DNA from: Apricaphanius iberus
Lineage: Eukaryota; Chordata; Actinopteri; Cyprinodontiformes; Aphaniidae
Assembly: GCA_028564705.1 (NCBI GenBank)
Contig: JAPXFQ010002804.1
Span: forward strand, 248,001-312,000
Reading direction: 5' to 3'
Length of the DNA stretch: 64,000 bases
In this document: positions 1 through 11,707 of the stretch, piece after piece
Layout: each line of letters starts with the position of its first letter
Position numbering within the stretch: position 1 is the stretch's first letter
Made by a program: the position numbers and the translations under genes
Notes under the pieces: generated by a model
Database searches by the model: none
The model's input: the letters and a program-made list of their open reading frames with translations, nothing else
What the model was told of the DNA's origin: nothing

Positions 1-206
1 CTGTTCCTCCTCCTCCATCTGTGTCTCCTCCAGCAATGTCCCAGCAGGCGCCACCTGAAGCAACAGTAATTCCGCCACCGGGTGCCAGCAGCACCAACAT
101 AACTTACTGTTCAGAGGACCTCGGGGTGGTCAAATACGTGCAAAAAGAAGAATTTACTAAGGTTTTAAGTGGAAGAGCAGGATTCAGAGGAAGACTTATG
201 GACTAA
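1..206 (+). CDS. Unidentified proline-rich open frame, truncated by window edge
   Basis: The frame is open from base 3 to a TAA at 204-206. It starts with a Pro/Ser-rich stretch and then has a denser segment containing ITYCSEDLGVVKYVQKEEF. I do not recognise it. It could be the end of a real exon, or the C-terminal part of a mobile-element protein. The composition shift from Pro-rich linker to charged sequence looks more protein-like than most open frames here. There is no visible polyadenylation signal immediately after. Confidence 0.3.
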   Translation, partial: VPPPPSVSPPAMSQQAPPEATVIPPPGASSTNITYCSEDLGVVKYVQKEEFTKVLSGRAGFRGRLMD

Positions 207-2033
207 GTACTTTATTAGAGACCATTAACTGGACATAAGGATTGTCTTTGTTTGGGATGACTCGGTGATGTGCAGGCGCAGCTAAGAACAATGAGTTGGA
301 CATATTTTTCTAGGCGGCTCAGTAAAATTGGTTACTGTGTCTTAAGTTTTGATTGCATCTTTAATTGGCATACATAATCTGAATCAAACAATGAATACTA
401 TTAGCTTTCCAGTAAGTTATCTAGAACAAGTTAGTGACACAAAACAGTAGATTTGACCCGGAAGTATATGTATGTAACGTCCACCGGTTATATTTATAAA
501 CATGCAAAAGGGTTAATTAAAAGACGGTTTACTGGGCCCCCCCAGAAAAACCCACTGCCCCCCCAGGTAATGCCCTCTAGCGCCGGGTCTGGTCTTGGTG
601 AGTGTTTTTTATGTGCTAGCTAGCGTTAGCTACGTTACATCATCAATGCAACTTCTGACTTCTGATTTGTAGGCATTTTAATTGTGAAGTTTTACAATTA
701 AATGAATCCTAAATCGCTTGACAAACACAGTCAAAAAAAGCACATCATTAGTTATCTTTTAAACTAAGGTACAACATATGTGTGATTCAGGATGTAAGAC
801 AAAGCGGACCAGAAAATAACTTTTATCGCTCCATTAACTTCCATTCATTATTTTTTCGTCCAGGGGATCCATTGGCCGACTGGAAGGGGAGGAGACTTAG
901 GCTCCCCTTTGTTATGCTAAATGGTGGTAAAAGAGTTTAACATGCTACCCTGATGTACATGAACAGTGCTGGTCTTCAATTATGTTTTATATTCCAAAGG
1001 TGATTGGTAATAGATGAGGCTTTTACCTCCTCCTTTGAGACCTTCCTTGAGTACTTCTATTTTCCGTTTATTTTTATGTAATTCTACTTCTACATTTTGT
1101 ACATGCTCCTCGAAGATTCTAGCTGTTGGCTCCAAAGTTTGTCAAGAGTCTCTTTAGGAATCATTTCAGGAACAACTTTTCTGAGTTCAGGTCAATTGTC
1201 TATTGGAGGGAAATTGGAGTAATACATGATTTTAAGATGTTTTTTGTTTTTTTTTGCGAAGAGGAAACTGGAACATTCTGGCCAACATTTTTGTTCAGTC
1301 CCCGACTTTATAGATCTAGCTGCCCTTTGTTGCAATCACAGCTGCAAAGGAATTTTTTACGTATTGCCACAGAAAGAACTTTGACACACTATTCTAACAT
1401 TTGTTAATCGCCTTTGTTCTGTTGTAAGGCGAATCTCTATTTCAGTCTCAGGTTCTAACATTTTCTTCCTACAGGACTGCCCTTTATCTAGCTCAATCCA
1501 TCTTTTCATAAACTCCGACCAACTTCCCCGTTCCTACTAAAGGTGCCGCCACTGTTTTACCAATGGTCTCATCTCACAATGCATTTACTTCAACGTTTGC
1601 AGTGTCCTCTACATCACTTGCGACAAACTATAGGTGAGACTACTTTCAACAATGTCTTACTTCTTCTTGCTTATTGAGTAGATACCCAAGATGGCAAAGA
1701 TGAAATGTCACACCCACAATCTTTGCTAGCAAAGCTCAGTAAATTCAGTTTCCATGTTTCTCCACCGGTTCTGGCGTGCAGCCTTCATTGTTGCTAATGT
1801 TGATACTTCTATTGTTGCATTGTACTCTCTTCACTAGGTTTTCGCGTCACTCCCAGGATGTATTTTCATTGGTCACTTCCAGACCGGAGCCATAGATTTT
1901 ACATACGATACTATTTTTTTGTCACAACTCTATTCACTGTGAAAGATTTACCTACGACAGCCGAAAAACACACAGTGTGAGCCAGGCTTTAGGGAGCAAC
2001 GGAATAAATGGTATACTTGTCCGTGGTTGTAAT
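207..2033. other. No gene seen; unassigned sequence
   Basis: AT-rich non-coding DNA. A C-rich patch at 535-575 and a region of mixed composition at 1120-1420 include a 93-residue open frame without any recognisable motif. No ends or target duplications could be assigned. Confidence 0.6.
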
Positions 2034-2338
2034 TAGGGATCCACTGATACTGGTATCAGGTATCGACCATTAGTTAACGCTTACCATGAACCGATACTTA
2101 AAATTAGAAAACATTTTTTTCACTTGAATCTTTAGTTACGTGGAGATTTTTATTAATATTTTATTTTTTATGTAATTCACCATTATTTGTTGTAACAAGG
2201 AGAAAATAAAATAAAACCTGTCTTCCAAGTTATTGCATTTTCTTGTGGTAGAAGTATCAGCATTAGTACTTTGTATTTGAAAGTACTCAGATCCAAGCAT
2301 CTCTATCATTTGAAAAAAGTGGTGTCGTTGCATCCCCA
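2034..2338. repeat. hAT-like miniature element, GATAC family (copy 1)
   Basis: The left end reads TAGGGATCCACTGATAC and the right end, on the other strand, CTGGGGATGCAACGACAC, so imperfect inverted ends bound about 305 bases. Subterminal GGTATC/GATACC motifs recur. Related copies lie at 16361 and 27905. The ends resemble hAT elements that start TAGGGATGCACCGATAC. Confidence 0.55.
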
Positions 2339-4129
2339 GTTTTAATATGACAAGATGCTAAATAGCTTAAGAAGTATGCGTGGTTTTGATAGAGATTGTT
2401 GATGCCCTTTGAAGCAATGAAAAAGGAAATGTTTCCCCCTACTGTAATTTCCTCTTGAGTTTCCATTTATGGCCAAAATTCCAAACAAACTATGAGCGTG
2501 CATCTTCGCATCTGATGCTGCAAAGGCCTCAGCAAACAATGGGAAATTTCCCTGTTGCCAATGCAGGGCTCATATTTATGCGCTTTGCACTTATGGGGCT
2601 GTTTGTGGAACAGGCAAACCAAGAACAAAGGGGATTCATTTAAACCTGAGAACGGTCCTGTGTGATTTGCTTGAATGGAAAATGAGAATGCAGGAACACA
2701 TCCTGAGGACTTTGGCAAAAGAAATGGTTGATATTCTCGGTTAGGATTCTTGAATATAATTAAACTTGTTTAACCAGCTCAAGCACTTTCAACTCCTTGA
2801 ACCCCAAAACGGTCCATGTCCCTTTTTGTCTTCTGATATTATGCACACATACTAGAAGGATCATCCTGCTGTTATTAAGCCATCCTTATCTGATATCTTC
2901 AGCCGTCCCTTCATATTAACTCGCTCTCACTACTTCAGCATGCTTTAGTGCCCTATGTCTTCATCACGTTTCCTTGATAGCTCCAAATGCATTCAGACCT
3001 CAGGAGTTGTCGGCTTGGATCTGCATGCTTCCCCGTCACCATCAACATCTCTGCTTTCTGCACTGTTAGATCGGAGCAGCTGATACTGCCTCCTTGGGTG
3101 TGTGTTTTTTTACTGTGGATACTCAGGAGCACTTTCAGTTAATTACACTTTGGGGCTACAACAGAAAAAATAATCTACTCCTTCTGATTATATATTGATA
3201 TGGGTATGTAGGCTACTGTTAAAAAAAAAAAAATTAAGCTGTTACCTTAATTACAACGCTGTAATTCAATGGCGTAACACTGGGTAAAAAACAGTTCACC
3301 AGGGGGGACTCTTAACCCTTTCAGACACAAGCATCAAAATGGCTGTCTGGAATTTTCCCTCCAATTTTAGCTATAAAAAGAGTGCAGAGTCTTCAACAAA
3401 TAGATTTTTGGAATTGATTCAGTTCAATTTTTATAAGAATCAGTTCAGAATTGGTTTTGGATTTTTTTTTTGTCTTTTACCCGGCACTATTTTGTTCTAT
3501 TTCGAAACCAGCTGTAAGTCTTTGTGGTCATTTTCCTTTTTAAGCAACCAATTGTGTTCATGTTTTCCATACGTTCAGCCAGAGGTTCTCAATAATTTTC
3601 TGAGACGCCTCCCCCCCAAGGAAACATAAATTCTTTCGGAATACTACTGAGAATCCGTTATTTAATTTATATGTACAAACCATTGGAACCAGCATTCTGC
3701 ATACAATATTGTTAAATTGTTAAATATTATAATAAAGTGAATTAAAAAAAGGAACATCCTGGATCTGTTCTTTATTCTTTTTTTATGTCTAAAGTATGCA
3801 CGTATCGAATCGTGACTCTGTACTAGCAGATACTCAATATGACTCAGACTGGAGGGCAAAATTACCTGATCAGAACATCCCTAACTAAAATATTATGTGC
3901 TAAAATGGCATGATTTTCCCATTTTAAAAAACAAAACATCTCACTTTAAAAATGCTTTCATTGAACTCAGCACCAAACAATGTCTCATATAGAGGCACAC
4001 AAAGCTTGCTTCTTCTTTTTGTTTCTGATGTGACTCTTCAGTGTCAGTGGTCGTGACCGTGGGCTAACAGAACTTACACAAAAGTGTTCTCCCATTTCCT
4101 AACCATGGCTAGCCCTTGCCCTTGCTAAT
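2339..4129. other. No gene seen; AT-rich, scattered repeat fragments
   Basis: Contains a poly-A run near 3221-3233 and short stretches that resemble hAT ends: a GGTTCTCAA motif at about 3582 and CGTATCGAATCG at 3801. None can be bounded on both sides. Confidence 0.5.
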
Positions 4130-4535
4130 GGTGCGTTCTATTTATCTTGGAAGTTAAAACTTGGAGCTGGGTTTGACGTCGAGTAAGTAGCGGTGCAGCA
4201 CTGCAGTGGGATAAGTTGGGATTCCAATATGGTGACGCCCAGGTAGCCGTAGTTGTACTTCCTCTTACAAACATTATTTTAAGCTGTACCTCCCATATTC
4301 AAACACCCCTTCTATTAAAATTAGAGTTGCAGGTTCTACATCTAAGTTGGATTTTAGACAAATTCTTACCAGTGAGTGTTATAAAATAGACAGCTACAAG
4401 TGTTGATGTGAGACGGAGCAAAAAAAAGAAATTCTGACATTCTGGGTGGGAAGTCCGACTTCAGAGGGCGTTCCAGTTGATTTTCCTCACTCGGAAGTCG
4501 AAAATTTTAAGTTAAGAGAACAAATAGAACGCACC
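4130..4535. repeat. Miniature inverted-repeat element (GGTGCGTTCTATTT ends)
   Basis: Both ends read GGTGCGTTCTATTT inward, at 4130 on the plus strand and from 4535 on the minus strand, preceded on both sides by AT. Subterminal homology is imperfect. About 406 bases with no coding capacity. Superfamily not determined. Confidence 0.7.
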
Positions 4536-6858
4536 ATATGCTTCAAGTTTTGGGGGGGGTGTTTTGTTTGGGAGTATGTAAATGTTTCAATAAGGTTTTT
4601 CGGCTCGGCTGGCCGGTTTAATCTGTCTGTGTCGAGAGGAGAGCTAACAACCGGTATAGGAGCCAAAACACTACGGGAACAGCGATTCATTGTGTATTCC
4701 ATTTTATTTGTAAAATTACATGATTCCATCTGCCTCTCCAACTCTGTGGACTTCCTAGAGTCATCTCTGTCTGTGTAGATTGCTTCCTCTGCTGAGTTGA
4801 ACAGGTAGCCTGTTGATAAGTTTGAGCACTGCTGCAACCCTCATAGCTGGAGGCTTAATCATCATTCAAGCCGGAATAAAGACAAGAAAGTCCTCCTGCT
4901 TCCCACCCCCCACGCCACCTCACTGCGCCCCACTATTTGAGAAGCACTGTGTTAAACTGAAGTAAATTTAAAGAACATAGAGGTGTAATTCCTTAATTAT
5001 TTCATTCACTTTGTGTGAGGCATCAGTACCACTGTCACTGATGCAGACCTGCTGTTGTTGCCGTTATGTCTGACAGTTTCCTCAGAGTTCTCTTTAAAAC
5101 TGTGCCTTGACCACTTTGAACATTCTGAAATTGATTACGTTTCTAGAATGACCTTTCCATACCCCAGTCTCAATAAAAAGTGTTTTAGAATATCCTTAAA
5201 AGCTTAGCTAGGAAACAAGTGACCTCAAAACAATTCTACATTTTCTGCCATAAAAGAAGTCAAATATTGAGCCAGAATTACACCAGTAGCTTAAAAAGCA
5301 TGTGATTTCCCTGCAACTTAAAACTTGTGTTTTAGTAAAGATGTCTGTCTGTCTATATACTGTATGTATGATTTTGCCCTTTGTAAATTGAAGAAAATAC
5401 AGAAAAATAAATGTGTGCACCCTGCTATTTTTTTTTTTTACAAATTACTGCAGTTAGCTACCTACAGTATGGTGTTGGCATCTTGTGGGGGACAAAACCT
5501 AAACGCTGAATCACTGAAAACACGTCATTGTTATGACATTTATCCGTATGTTGAGAGAATGTAAAATATTAATCTAGAAGATTCCTTTAGCTCACTTCTG
5601 TTAACAGTTTTTGACTGTGCATCAGTCAAAAAAAAGTGTTTTCCTAGATAGTGATGATTAGCATAATTAGCACAGAAGCAGATTGAAAGGTTCAGAATAT
5701 GTTTGCTTTACAACTGGATTAACACACAGTAAATACATTTATTTAAAAAAATATATATTTAGTGGACTTGGCATGTTGTCCAAATCTAAAAATCTAGGTA
5801 GCTTTAACTGAAAAGTAGCTTAAAAACGAAACCATTCTCTGCATGCTGCCATTTTGAAAATAAAAAAACCCCAACTCATCTGGACTTCCTCAGGTTGAAA
5901 TAAGAAACTGTTAAATGATTTCTAAAATTATTCATGTAGGTGGGTTTGGTTCATGTCTTTAGTTCTCACTGGACAGGAAGTTTGTTCACTCAGAAATTCA
6001 TTAGCCTTTACTGACCAAGTTAGCTTAGTAGTTAACACAAGCTAGTGCTCACTAGGTTCAAGGTTAATACATTGATCCAAGAATTGGTCATAAGGTCAAT
6101 ATTAAAAGGAAATGTTCACAATAAGTGTTGCACAGCAAAAGAATGCTGTTGTCCAAATTGTAATTGATTTTGAATAAATCTAGTTAAACATGGTTAAGAA
6201 GTTGTGCAAGTCGATTTCATACCTTTCCAGTTTGGGTCATTTTGTACACGAGTTTTAACATATTAAAAGGTTTTGCCTGCCTGGAAATTCTCTACAGAGT
6301 TTGAAGCAATTAGTGGTCACCATGAAGACCTACTTAGGGGAAATTTTGATTTGAATGTATGCTATGGTTGTCCTCTACATGCTTATATTTTGTACAGTTT
6401 TATTAGAACAATTTTATCATCAATAATGAAAAAATGTGTTTTAAGTATACAAAATTTCATTTACTTATATGTCCATGTTTAAATGTAAGTTATGCTTTTT
6501 CAGCCAAAACAAACACAAAACCTACACACAATTATGCAACTTTTTTCCCCACTTTCATTAATATTTTTTGGAAAAAAAAATACAAAAATCCCCCATCCAC
6601 ACGAACAGAATTGAAAGTAGATTTATAAACCACAATAAATATTAGGCATGTTGCTGAGAACTGGTGGTAGGAAGAGACAAAATGGAGACTAATCATTTGG
6701 AGTGGGATTTAATTAAAGGGCAATCTGACCTCCAGCTAGTTGTAGTTCAACAGTTTTCCCCAAATATTACTTGGTATTGTTTTCAATCATCCCACCCTTT
6801 AGGTTTAACAACATAATCTTAGTGAGTAACCTGTTTTTTGGGTGCCTTTAAAGCCTAA
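4536..6858. other. No gene seen; non-coding, partly repeat-derived
   Basis: A hAT-like end lies at about 4890-4951 on the minus strand (CAGTGCTTCTCAAATAGTGG). The rest is AT-rich with no protein motif in any frame, and the open frames at 4446-4837 overlap each other on opposite strands without coding bias. Confidence 0.5.
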
Positions 6859-7477
6859 TGGGCTTGACACACAGAGGCGAACAGCGAAACTCATCGCAGC
6901 CGCTCTGAAGGCCAGACACACAGGAGGCGGAAGCAGCCAGCAACATAAGCCAGCAACATAAACCAGCAACGTGCTCTGTTCCAGGGAGAATAGCGAGTCT
7001 TCTTTGGTTTTGACTGGCTGTCCAATTGGAGGGAATTTTAAGATATCAAAGCAGTTCAGGGATGATAAAGCAGCAGATATGAACTGTCACAAGACTTTTC
7101 TAGAGTTAAGTGAAATCTTACTTCTGACTTTGCTATTGAAGCAATGAAAAAGATGTACAGTAAATGGGTATATATAGTAATAACCATTTCTTCATGTTTA
7201 TCCGGAGATGACAGAGTAGCATCCTGTCAGCTCATTGCTCAGTTAATGAAACCTCTTCTGATTGGTCCTCGTCTGAGCGTCAGCGATAAAAAGTTGAATT
7301 TTTCTCAACTTTGTGGGATTGCGTCGTTGGCCTGTGTGTGCACAAATGCAACATTTCACATGCAGGATTTTCTCATGTCGCTTAGAAGGAGGGATACTCG
7401 CGATTATCACTTTGTCATGCATGTCCCGTCGAAAATAAATGAGGAGAAGCGATGTTGTCTCTTGTGTGTGGAGCCCA
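6859..7477. repeat. Non-autonomous DNA element with TGGGCT ends
   Basis: The left end is TGGGCTTGACACACAGAGGC; the right end on the minus strand is TGGGCTCCACACACAAGAGA. Both then carry GCGA-containing subterminal sequence. About 619 bases. An open frame at 7144-7482 runs through the right end and shows no transposase motif. Confidence 0.6.
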
Positions 7478-8585
7478 CATGATCAAATCCATAATCTGAC
7501 ACCATGAGGGGGAATTGAATTGAGCCTTAATTGGTCCATTTCTGATCCAGGACTGAGTTAGAAAAAAAAACAAAAACTAATGAGGTTAATTTTAATGTGG
7601 GGGAGTCAAGACTATTGCCAATCTGTGACATGGTCACCACTTGCAACGATCAGCCATGCCCCCCCGTTCACACTAAAGTACAAATGTGAGCTAAAATAAA
7701 CTGACATGCATGTATTTTGACTGTGGCAGGAACCTGGAGTACATCATGCCAACCTATGCATGCATGGTAAGGAACTCTGTATGAAAAGGCACCTGCCAAG
7801 ATCTGAAAGCAAGGAATTTTAGCTGCAGGCCAATGGTCCAATCTGCATTGCATTATGCCTCATATGTACTTGATATGTATAAAGATATTATGTGATCATC
7901 AGCCTGTGAAAAACACTAAATCAACTGTTCCGATGGGGAAAGAATAGAAACTGGCAGAGTGTGGTGGTTAACCATCCCTTTAGATCACTGTGTACTTGAA
8001 AAGGCTGCAAACAAAGTTAAAGCTATTGAGGTCCAACCCAGATGAGCAAGACGTATCAATATCAGCAATATGATTCTCTGTTTCCCACACAAAAGACACT
8101 TGTACAACAACAGTGAAAACAAAAAATATAAGGTCACAAAACCATGACATACTAGTAAATGACATCTAAGTCACATGCTAATATTGGCAACAACGTTTTG
8201 GCTTAACGTGAGGTGAAACCATTGGAGTAAATGATTGCTTATAGAAAATAATACCTGATGCTTTTCGATCGTTTTGAATCCTCTGTCTGCAGCGAGGCAA
8301 TGGGATAATACATAACAGCAAATTTCTCTTCAAGTTAAAGTGAAACAAGCAAACTTCCTTTAAAAAATAGCATTTCTCCGGTGTGCATCATTGAGTACGT
8401 AACCAAACTTCATGTATTCATTTTATAGTGTAAATCTGTATTAAGTAAGGTTTTGTAGTTCATGTCGTGTCTACTTAAATTAAGCAATTCTTGAAAAAAT
8501 AGACATCCATGCTTCATGCTTTGCATCCTTTTGGGTCTACTCTTGCTGTTCTGCCCAGCCCTCTTTATCTGTTCACAGCAAAGCT
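7478..8585. other. Region just downstream of kcnk9; no gene seen
   Basis: Non-coding sequence between the TGGGCT-end element and the candidate kcnk9 polyadenylation site. Part of it may be 3' UTR if a more distal polyadenylation site is used. Confidence 0.5.
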
Positions 8586-8591
8586 TTTATT
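8586..8591 (-). terminator. kcnk9: Candidate polyadenylation signal for kcnk9
   Basis: AATAAA on the minus strand, about 123 bases past the stop codon. It is the first canonical hexamer downstream. A longer 3' UTR ending further left is equally possible, so this is only a candidate. Confidence 0.35.
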
Positions 8592-8713
8592 AAATACAAC
8601 CAACCCGGGGTAGGTAAAGGTGCTAAAATAAAATCTGGTGAAGAGCAGCATTGAAAAATGTTTGACCTTGTGTATAAAACATGAAAACTCGCTGGTCCTG
8701 TGAGTGCTCGGTT

Positions 8714-9628
<915 letters not shown>

Positions 9629-10179
9629 TTAGTGATACAACACTAACCTTTAGATATTTTAGAAATCTATGTTCTTGTACTCTCCTTTCAGTTTTTCAAT
9701 GTTTTAAATGTGATGCCTTCTACAAACTGACAGACTGCCATGAGGGCGATGTCTTTCCAACTCAAGAAGGAAGAATCCATTTCACCTGGTTGAAAGCTTG
9801 AATTACAAGAGGGCCAGATCAAAAGTTTAACAACATTCAGTAATTTGCATTTAGCTAAAATCTCTTTCCAAATTAATAAAGCTTCTTCAGGTATACGATT
9901 CCCACTATTCTCTGTGATAATACCCCCCCCCCAATGTGTTTGAGGTTGGCAGTGCCTATGGATTAATTCAATCTGTCTCCATCGAGCCTCAATCGCTGGG
10001 GAGCACTAGCAAACCATATACTTCATTTGAGATGCATAGCAATATTCCCTTAGATTGGGGAGGGCCAAATTGTAAAGTGCTCCCTACGAACACATCCTGA
10101 ACAACAACAAAAATGAGCCTTATAGAACTGACTTCCAAACAATGAGAAGAAACTTGGTCCTCTCTTGTGATATTGTTGG

Positions 10180-10925
10180 CCAGTCAAGGGGTTAAGCCTT
10201 TAGGGTTGAGAGTGCCCGAAGAGGACAGTAGATGTCAATGAAAACCCGTCCATCCTAGAAGTCCATGGTATAAAGAAATATAACCACTCCCACATATTAG
10301 AAAATCCAAAACTGGCCTGTAAACCATCGCGTTGTGGCAGGATTCCCTAATCCTTTTTACTCGGATAGATCCCTCTGGAATCCTTGCAACCTGGCCTTCG
10401 CTCTCTGCGCTACTCCGGGCCTGCCGCTATTCACCGTGTGCCAGCCCAGTAACTCCCGAAGTCGTGACTCCATGTTGATCTCACCGACAGCTGAAACCGA
10501 CTCTTCATAGTCATGAGCAAAATGTATCCTGGATTTTGCCTTTTTTCCAGACTACTCAAGAGAGTTTTTCTTTGGTTGAGAACTCCAGAAAGTTAACAAA
10601 TATGGCCCTTGGTGGTTCACCGTGCGGGGGTTTACTTGCCAGGGCCCTATGTTTGTGTTGTATTTTTAGATCCAGGTCCTAAGTCAAGCTGCTAAGTCAA
10701 GCTCTTTGAGTTTAAATTTCTTTTGCGGCTCAAGGAGGCAGGTGCACAGCGCCTCCATCGCCTCCTTGGCCCAGCTGTCCATCTGGTTCCCATGGTTTTG
10801 CTTCATCCATGTGGTGTGACAGGCCTTGCCTGTCACACCACAAAATGCCAATTTCGTCTGAAATTTTATCCAGTTTGCGGTTGATCTTTTGTCTGAGTTG
10901 GTCAAAATCTGAGTAATGTAACCCA
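10180..10925 (-). pseudogene. L1-type LINE ORF1 remnant
   Basis: Read on the minus strand, two adjacent frames give PPRAIFVNFLEFSTKEKL followed, after a stop or shift, by HFAHDYEESV and MESRLRELL. This pattern (PPRxIxVxFLxFxxKEKxL, then FxxDY) is that of the RNA-binding ORF1 protein of L1-clade retrotransposons, preceded by a helical segment with DQLRQKINRKLDKISDEIG. Several stops and shifts make it dead. A perfect 15-bp palindrome interrupts the helical part at 10810-10842. The matching ORF2 was not found to the left. Confidence 0.45.
10810..10842. repeat. Perfect 15-bp inverted repeat with 3-base loop
   Basis: TGTGGTGTGACAGGC at 10810-10824 is followed by CTT and its exact reverse complement at 10828-10842. 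It lies inside the L1 ORF1 remnant and looks like a local foldback duplication. Confidence 0.9.
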
Positions 10926-11450
10926 TTAATTACAACATATACAACAATATATAACTAGTTACAGAGGAAAAAAGATCGGCTGTACATTTACACAGTGGCA
11001 TTATTCACAATGTTTTCCTAACCACCTGTTGAAAGGAGTCTCACGTTCATCAATCATCTTTGTGATGAGCGCTTTCAGCGCCTTCTTTTGATGCAATTTA
11101 ACAAACATCACAATGAGATAGAAGGTATGCAATGGATTTAGAGACTTAACTTTAATAAAATGGTTTTAAAAAAACTGTATTCGTAGTGTCACACTTGTGT
11201 AAAATGTAAATTGATAAGTTACAGTGGTTAGAAGTTGTGTTACATATTTAAGATGTTTTGCCAAAAGTAACTTAAAGTAGTGTAACTCAGTTAAATAATG
11301 GAAACAAAGGCCTTTTTTGAGGCTTGTAAATTTTTTTGTAACTTGCCGTACACTACTTATTATCAGGGGTAGTATAAAAAAGGAAGTTGGTTAGAGTTTA
11401 GCAAAACAGGCTTAAAACCATGTTATGGACTACTTTCCATTGGTCTATCC

Positions 11451-11707
11451 TGGGGCTGGGCAACATAGATTAATTGATCAAATTTTATGTTTATGACGAT
11501 TGAATTTTTGAAACACTGAACAAAAAAATCAGCAATGCACCTGTTGGGCTTCCATTGTTCACAGAGATGACAGCCCATCCGAGGTCTTCCATCTAGTTTT
11601 ACAGCATGTATATATGTGGACTTTCAAATAGGCTCAACTTCGAGAACGGATGATGGAAATAAAAGTAAGTATAAGATTTTATTTTTTAGACATTTTGCCC
11701 AGCCCTA
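11451..11707. repeat. hAT-like miniature element (TRGGGCTGGGCAA ends)
   Basis: The left end TGGGGCTGGGCAA and the right end, minus strand, TAGGGCTGGGCAA bound 257 bases. The flanking 8-mers GTCTATCC and ATCTACTT match at four positions and differ only by transitions, which is compatible with a decayed 8-bp duplication but not proof of one. Confidence 0.6.

Noticed and set aside
1126..1407. 93-residue open frame
   Set aside because: Phe/Arg-rich low-complexity translation of AT-rich DNA, no motif, no neighbouring exon signals.
4446..4837. Two overlapping 110-116 residue frames on opposite strands
   Set aside because: One overlaps a MITE end; mutual overlap and lack of motifs argue against coding.
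3572..4952. Possible single large hAT element from GGTTCTCAA to the CAGTGCTTCTCAA end
   Set aside because: Ends align only loosely and flanking 8-mers (ACGTTCAG and TTAAACTG) do not match.
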